Source: Phenylobacterium zucineum HLK1
GTDB lineage: Bacteria; Pseudomonadota; Alphaproteobacteria; Caulobacterales; Caulobacteraceae
Direction of reading: 5' to 3'
Length of the DNA: 64,000 bases
Assembly: GCF_000017265.1 (NCBI RefSeq)
Contig: NC_011144.1
Location: 3,140,001-3,204,000, forward strand
Shown here: positions 61,420 to 64,000 of the stretch, one piece after another
Layout: every line of letters starts with the position of its first letter
Numbering within the stretch: position 1 is the first letter of the stretch
The notes under the pieces: generated by a model
The model's database searches: none
Seen by the model: only the letters and a program-made list of their open reading frames with translations
Told to the model about the DNA's origin: nothing
Position numbers and translations under genes: made by a program

Positions 61420-61914
61420 ATGGCCCACGAAGTCACCCAAGCCGAAGCCCAGGACCGCCTCTGGGACGCCGTCGAGAAGCACCAGATCGGGATGCTCGGC
61501 GTCTCGGGCGATGGCCACCACTACCAGCCGATGACCGCCTTCCTCGAGCGCGAGACGAACCAGCTTTGGTTCTTCACCTACGAGGACACGGACCTCGCCC
61601 GCTCGGCCCAGACGGGCCGCGGCGAAGGCGTGTTCATCCTGCAGACCCGCGACGTCTACGCCTGCATCGACGGGACGCTGCGGATGGAGCGCGACCGGAC
61701 CCGGATGGACCGCTACTGGAACGCCCACGTGGCCGCCTGGTACCCCGAGGGCAAGGATGACCCGCGGCTGACCATGCTGTGCCTGGACGCCACGGACGCG
61801 GCGGTCTGGATCTCGGAGGTCGGCCCGGTCCGCTACGCCTGGGAGATCGCCCGGGCGAACGCCACCGGCCGCACGCCGGACGTCGGCGACCGGCGGGACA
61901 TCAACCTGCACTAG
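61420..61914 (+). CDS. Pyridoxamine 5'-phosphate oxidase-fold (general stress) protein
   Basis: 164 aa from ATG 61420. Split-barrel flavin fold: VEKHQIGMLGVSG, LWFFTYEDTDL, and WNAHVAAWYPEGKDDPRLTML. This is the general-stress FMN-binding branch, different from PdxH at the left edge. Function unknown. Confidence 0.87.
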   Translation: MAHEVTQAEAQDRLWDAVEKHQIGMLGVSGDGHHYQPMTAFLERETNQLWFFTYEDTDLARSAQTGRGEGVFILQTRDVYACIDGTLRMERDRTRMDRYWNAHVAAWYPEGKDDPRLTMLCLDATDAAVWISEVGPVRYAWEIARANATGRTPDVGDRRDINLH

Positions 61915-62217
61915 CAGGACGGCAACCCCCGATCATCGTGTCGACTTGGCGGCGCCGAATAGACGTAACGGCGCCGCCCCTCCATCCCAATTGATGATTC
62001 GTCCTGATTCGGCGGTCGAGCGGCCCGCCAGCTATAGTTAAGTCGCATATCCGACAGCGGCATAAGCACTCGCCCGCACCGTCTCTTGCGTCGAGAGCTG
62101 AGGATTTTTCTCTATTTTCCACCGCCAACCATAGGCAGTGTCGAGTTCACGACAGTGTTGCGGCGTGCGCATCGATAACTTGAAACCCCCGCCGCACGGC
62201 GGCGTTTCAAATCCCCG
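61915..62217. other. 303-bp region before the Crp-type regulator
   Basis: Less GC-rich than the neighbours, especially 62040-62140. No gene I can support on either strand; the small frame on the minus strand at 61901-62128 has atypical Cys/Arg-rich composition. The inverted repeat at 62180-62210 is annotated separately. Confidence 0.6.
62180..62210. promoter_or_regulatory. Inverted repeat directly before the Crp-type gene
   Basis: TTGAAAC (62180-62186) pairs with GTTTCAA (62204-62210), with inner arms GCCGC (62191-62195)/GCGGC (62199-62203), loop ACG and a four-C bulge. It ends seven bases before the ATG, where a ribosome site should be and none is visible, so it could be an operator or a translational switch. 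Confidence 0.55.
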
Positions 62218-62925
62218 ATGCAGAGGCCCGTCCCCGCGTTGCAGAACAGTCTGCTCGAAGCGCTTCCGGCTGACGATTACGCGCTGCTGGCGCCGCACCT
62301 GGCCCAGGTGGAGCTGGAGCGCGGCCGGCTGCTCTACGACCCGGGCGATCCCATCGAGTCCGTCTACTTCCCGCACGACGGGGTGATCTCGCTGATGACC
62401 CTGATGGACAACGGCGCGGCCATCGAAAGCGCCACCATCGGGCCGGAGGGCGCCCTGGGCCTGATGGCCGCCGTCGCCCCGCGCCAGTCGCTGTCGCGCG
62501 CCCTCGTCCAGACGCCGCTGCGCGCCGCCCGGATCAGCGCCGAGCGGCTGCACGAGGCCTGGAGCCGCAGCGCGCGGCTGAAGGACCTGGTGGACCGGCA
62601 CACCGAGGCGCTGTTCGGCCACGCCATCCAGTCGGTGGCCTGCAACGCCCTGCACTCGGTGGAGGCGCGGTTCTGCCGCTGGCTGCTGACCTGCCACGAC
62701 CGGATCTCCACCGACACCGTGGCCCTGACCCAGGAGTTCCTGGCCGACATGCTGGGCGTGCAGCGCACGACGGTCACCGCCGTGGCCCGCTCGCTGCAGG
62801 AGAAGGGCCTGATCCGCTACCGCCGCGGCGTCGTGGACATCCTGGACCGCGGCGGGCTCGAGACCCTGGCCTGCGAGTGCTACGGCGTGATCCGCCGCAA
62901 CTACCACCGCCTGCTGCCGGGGTGA
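62218..62925 (+). CDS. Crp/Fnr family transcriptional regulator
   Basis: 235 aa. A cyclic-nucleotide-like sensor barrel lies at about 20-130 (GDPIESVYFPHDGVISLM), a dimer helix follows, and a winged HTH at 165-215 has recognition part EFLADMLGVQRTTVTAVARSL. It lacks the cAMP-binding Arg/Glu pattern and the FNR cysteines, so its signal is different. Possibly autoregulated through the preceding inverted repeat. Confidence 0.88.
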   Translation: MQRPVPALQNSLLEALPADDYALLAPHLAQVELERGRLLYDPGDPIESVYFPHDGVISLMTLMDNGAAIESATIGPEGALGLMAAVAPRQSLSRALVQTPLRAARISAERLHEAWSRSARLKDLVDRHTEALFGHAIQSVACNALHSVEARFCRWLLTCHDRISTDTVALTQEFLADMLGVQRTTVTAVARSLQEKGLIRYRRGVVDILDRGGLETLACECYGVIRRNYHRLLPG

Positions 62926-63076
62926 TCCCGCCCCGCCCTTGAGCGGGGGCGCGGGGGGCGGGGAGCGGCCGATACCTCCGGTTTCGATTGCGCCGGGCAG
63001 GATTTCCCTCTTTCTTTCGGCGCTTAGGGAGGTTCCCGCCCAGGGAGCCCGCACAATCGTGTTCGAGAGAAGGTTC

Positions 63077-64000
63077 ATGACCCGCTTCACGCGCAACTTC
63101 CTGCTGGCCGCGACGGCCACGGCCGCGCTCGGCCTGGCGGCGACCTCGCAGGCCCACGAAATCCACGACTGCGCCGACCAGGCCTGCGCGACCGAGCTGC
63201 TGTTCGACGCCGCCGACACGACCGCCGGCGCCGGGGCGGCCGCCTCGCTGGAGACTCCGCGCTACGGGACGTGGGGCTTCGACCTGACGGGCATGGACCG
63301 CTCGGTGAAGCCGGGCGATGACTTCTTCAAGTTCGCCAACGGCGAGTGGGACCGGACCACCGAGATCCCGTCCGACCGCGTCCGCTGGGGCAACTTCAAC
63401 AAGCTGCGCGAGCTGTCCGACGCGCGGCTGCACGCGATCCTGGAAGAGGCCAAGGCCGGCAAGCTGAACGATCCCGACGCCGCCAAGATCGCCGCCGGCT
63501 ACGCCTCCTACATGGACGAGGCCCTGGCCGAGAAGCTGGACGCCAAGCCGATCCAGCCCGAACTGGCCCAGATCCGCGCCGTGAAGACCAAGGCGGACTT
63601 CACCGCCCTGATGGGCAAGGCCAACACCACCGGCTTCACCTCGATCCTGCCGGTCTACATCTCGATCGACGCCAAGGCGCCGACGAAGTACGCGGTGATG
63701 AGCGCGACCGGCGGCCTGGGCCTGCCCGACCGCGACTACTACCTGCAGCCCGGCTTCGCCGAGAAGAAGGCCAAGTACCAGGCCTACGTGCAGCAGATGC
63801 TGACGATGATCGGCTGGGAGAAGCCGGCCGAGAACGCGAAGGCCATCGTCGACTTCGAGACCAAGCTGGCCGAGGCCAGCTGGACCCGCGTCGAGCGCCG
63901 CGACCGCGACAAGACCTACAACCCGATGACCCCGGCCGAGCTCGCCGCCTACACCCCGGGCTTCGACTGGAACCGCTACCTCGAGGGCAGCGAACTGCCG
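63077..64000 (+). CDS. M13 family metallopeptidase, 3' end cut by window
   Basis: First 308 codons. Signal peptide to about residue 27 (ATSQAH). The M13 N-terminal domain opens with MDRSVKPGDDFFKFANGEW and continues with ISIDAKAPTKYAV, LGLPDRDYYL and the VERRDRDKTYNPM loop. The zinc HExxH motif lies beyond the window. Periplasmic PepO/neprilysin-type peptidase. Confidence 0.92.
   Translation, partial: MTRFTRNFLLAATATAALGLAATSQAHEIHDCADQACATELLFDAADTTAGAGAAASLETPRYGTWGFDLTGMDRSVKPGDDFFKFANGEWDRTTEIPSDRVRWGNFNKLRELSDARLHAILEEAKAGKLNDPDAAKIAAGYASYMDEALAEKLDAKPIQPELAQIRAVKTKADFTALMGKANTTGFTSILPVYISIDAKAPTKYAVMSATGGLGLPDRDYYLQPGFAEKKAKYQAYVQQMLTMIGWEKPAENAKAIVDFETKLAEASWTRVERRDRDKTYNPMTPAELAAYTPGFDWNRYLEGSELP

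Noticed and set aside
61901..62128. 75-codon minus-strand frame upstream of the Crp-type gene
   Set aside because: Composition unlike the genome's genes, no ribosome site, lies in a lower-GC leader region.
63061..63076. GTTC...GTTC just before the M13 peptidase start resembling a LexA box
   Set aside because: Spacing is 8, not 7, and the second half is directly against the ATG over the ribosome site (GAGAGAAGG).

Overview
The window is one contiguous piece of a very GC-rich (about 70% by eye) alphaproteobacterial chromosome. Gene content points to the Caulobacteraceae, most likely Phenylobacterium or a close Caulobacter relative. The evidence is a PodJ-type polarity factor, three TonB-dependent receptors, CcrM-type GANTC sites next to podJ, GTTC-N7-GTTC (alphaproteobacterial LexA) boxes, and a queC-queE-queD operon. 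I see no rRNA, tRNA, CRISPR array, transposase or intact prophage. Genes are densely packed, often overlapping by 1-4 bases. Genus assignment is inference.

Layout. 1-5.3 kb: pdxH (cut by the window edge), a J-domain protein, aroC, a CheY-like regulator, a tiny lipoprotein and the preQ0 operon queCED. 5.5-11.3 kb: two large TonB-dependent receptors in tandem, each followed by a strong intrinsic terminator. 11.4-18.6 kb: a degenerate hybrid-kinase/receiver protein, a diiron-type MBL protein divergent from a TetR regulator, an aromatic amino acid cluster (chorismate mutase, HisC-type aminotransferase, TyrA-type dehydrogenase), and an ArsR/SRPBCC pair. 18.7-23.8 kb: a DinG-like helicase with a LexA-type box, then two tandem RTX-repeat genes with almost identical 3' halves. 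23.8-32 kb: histidine phosphatase, MpaB-like protein, a lipoprotein-type methyltransferase, the ligase-associated helicase plus PdeM nuclease, and an exported S9 peptidase. 32-41.5 kb: cold-shock protein, a siderophore-type receptor with a strong palindromic operator, a TSUP/TIGR02186 operon behind podJ, and an MprF-like enzyme. 41.5-45.3 kb: three acyl-CoA dehydrogenases.

The 45.3-64 kb part is a mosaic of small accessory genes: GFA/Mss4 folds, DUF1801 proteins, alpha/beta hydrolases, an exported MBL lactonase-like protein, an MFS transporter, an exported amidohydrolase, a Crp/Fnr regulator, and an M13 peptidase cut by the window end. Its most distinctive point is 47.6-49.6 kb. There a low-GC two-gene island (a membrane-anchored coiled-coil protein and a small partner) lies divergent from a protein with two terminase-small-subunit-like domains. 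The shared intergenic region carries three 16-bp tandem repeats and a perfect GTTC-N7-GTTC box. With the similar box in front of the DinG-like helicase, this suggests a DNA-damage-linked module and is my main candidate for something undescribed.

How genes work together: the aromatic genes share the chorismate-to-Tyr/Phe route, queCED makes preQ0 from GTP, the helicase/PdeM pair and the DinG-like helicase serve DNA repair, and podJ heads a same-strand run with membrane-transport genes. Five convergent gene pairs end on a shared CTAG tetranucleotide that encodes both stop codons.
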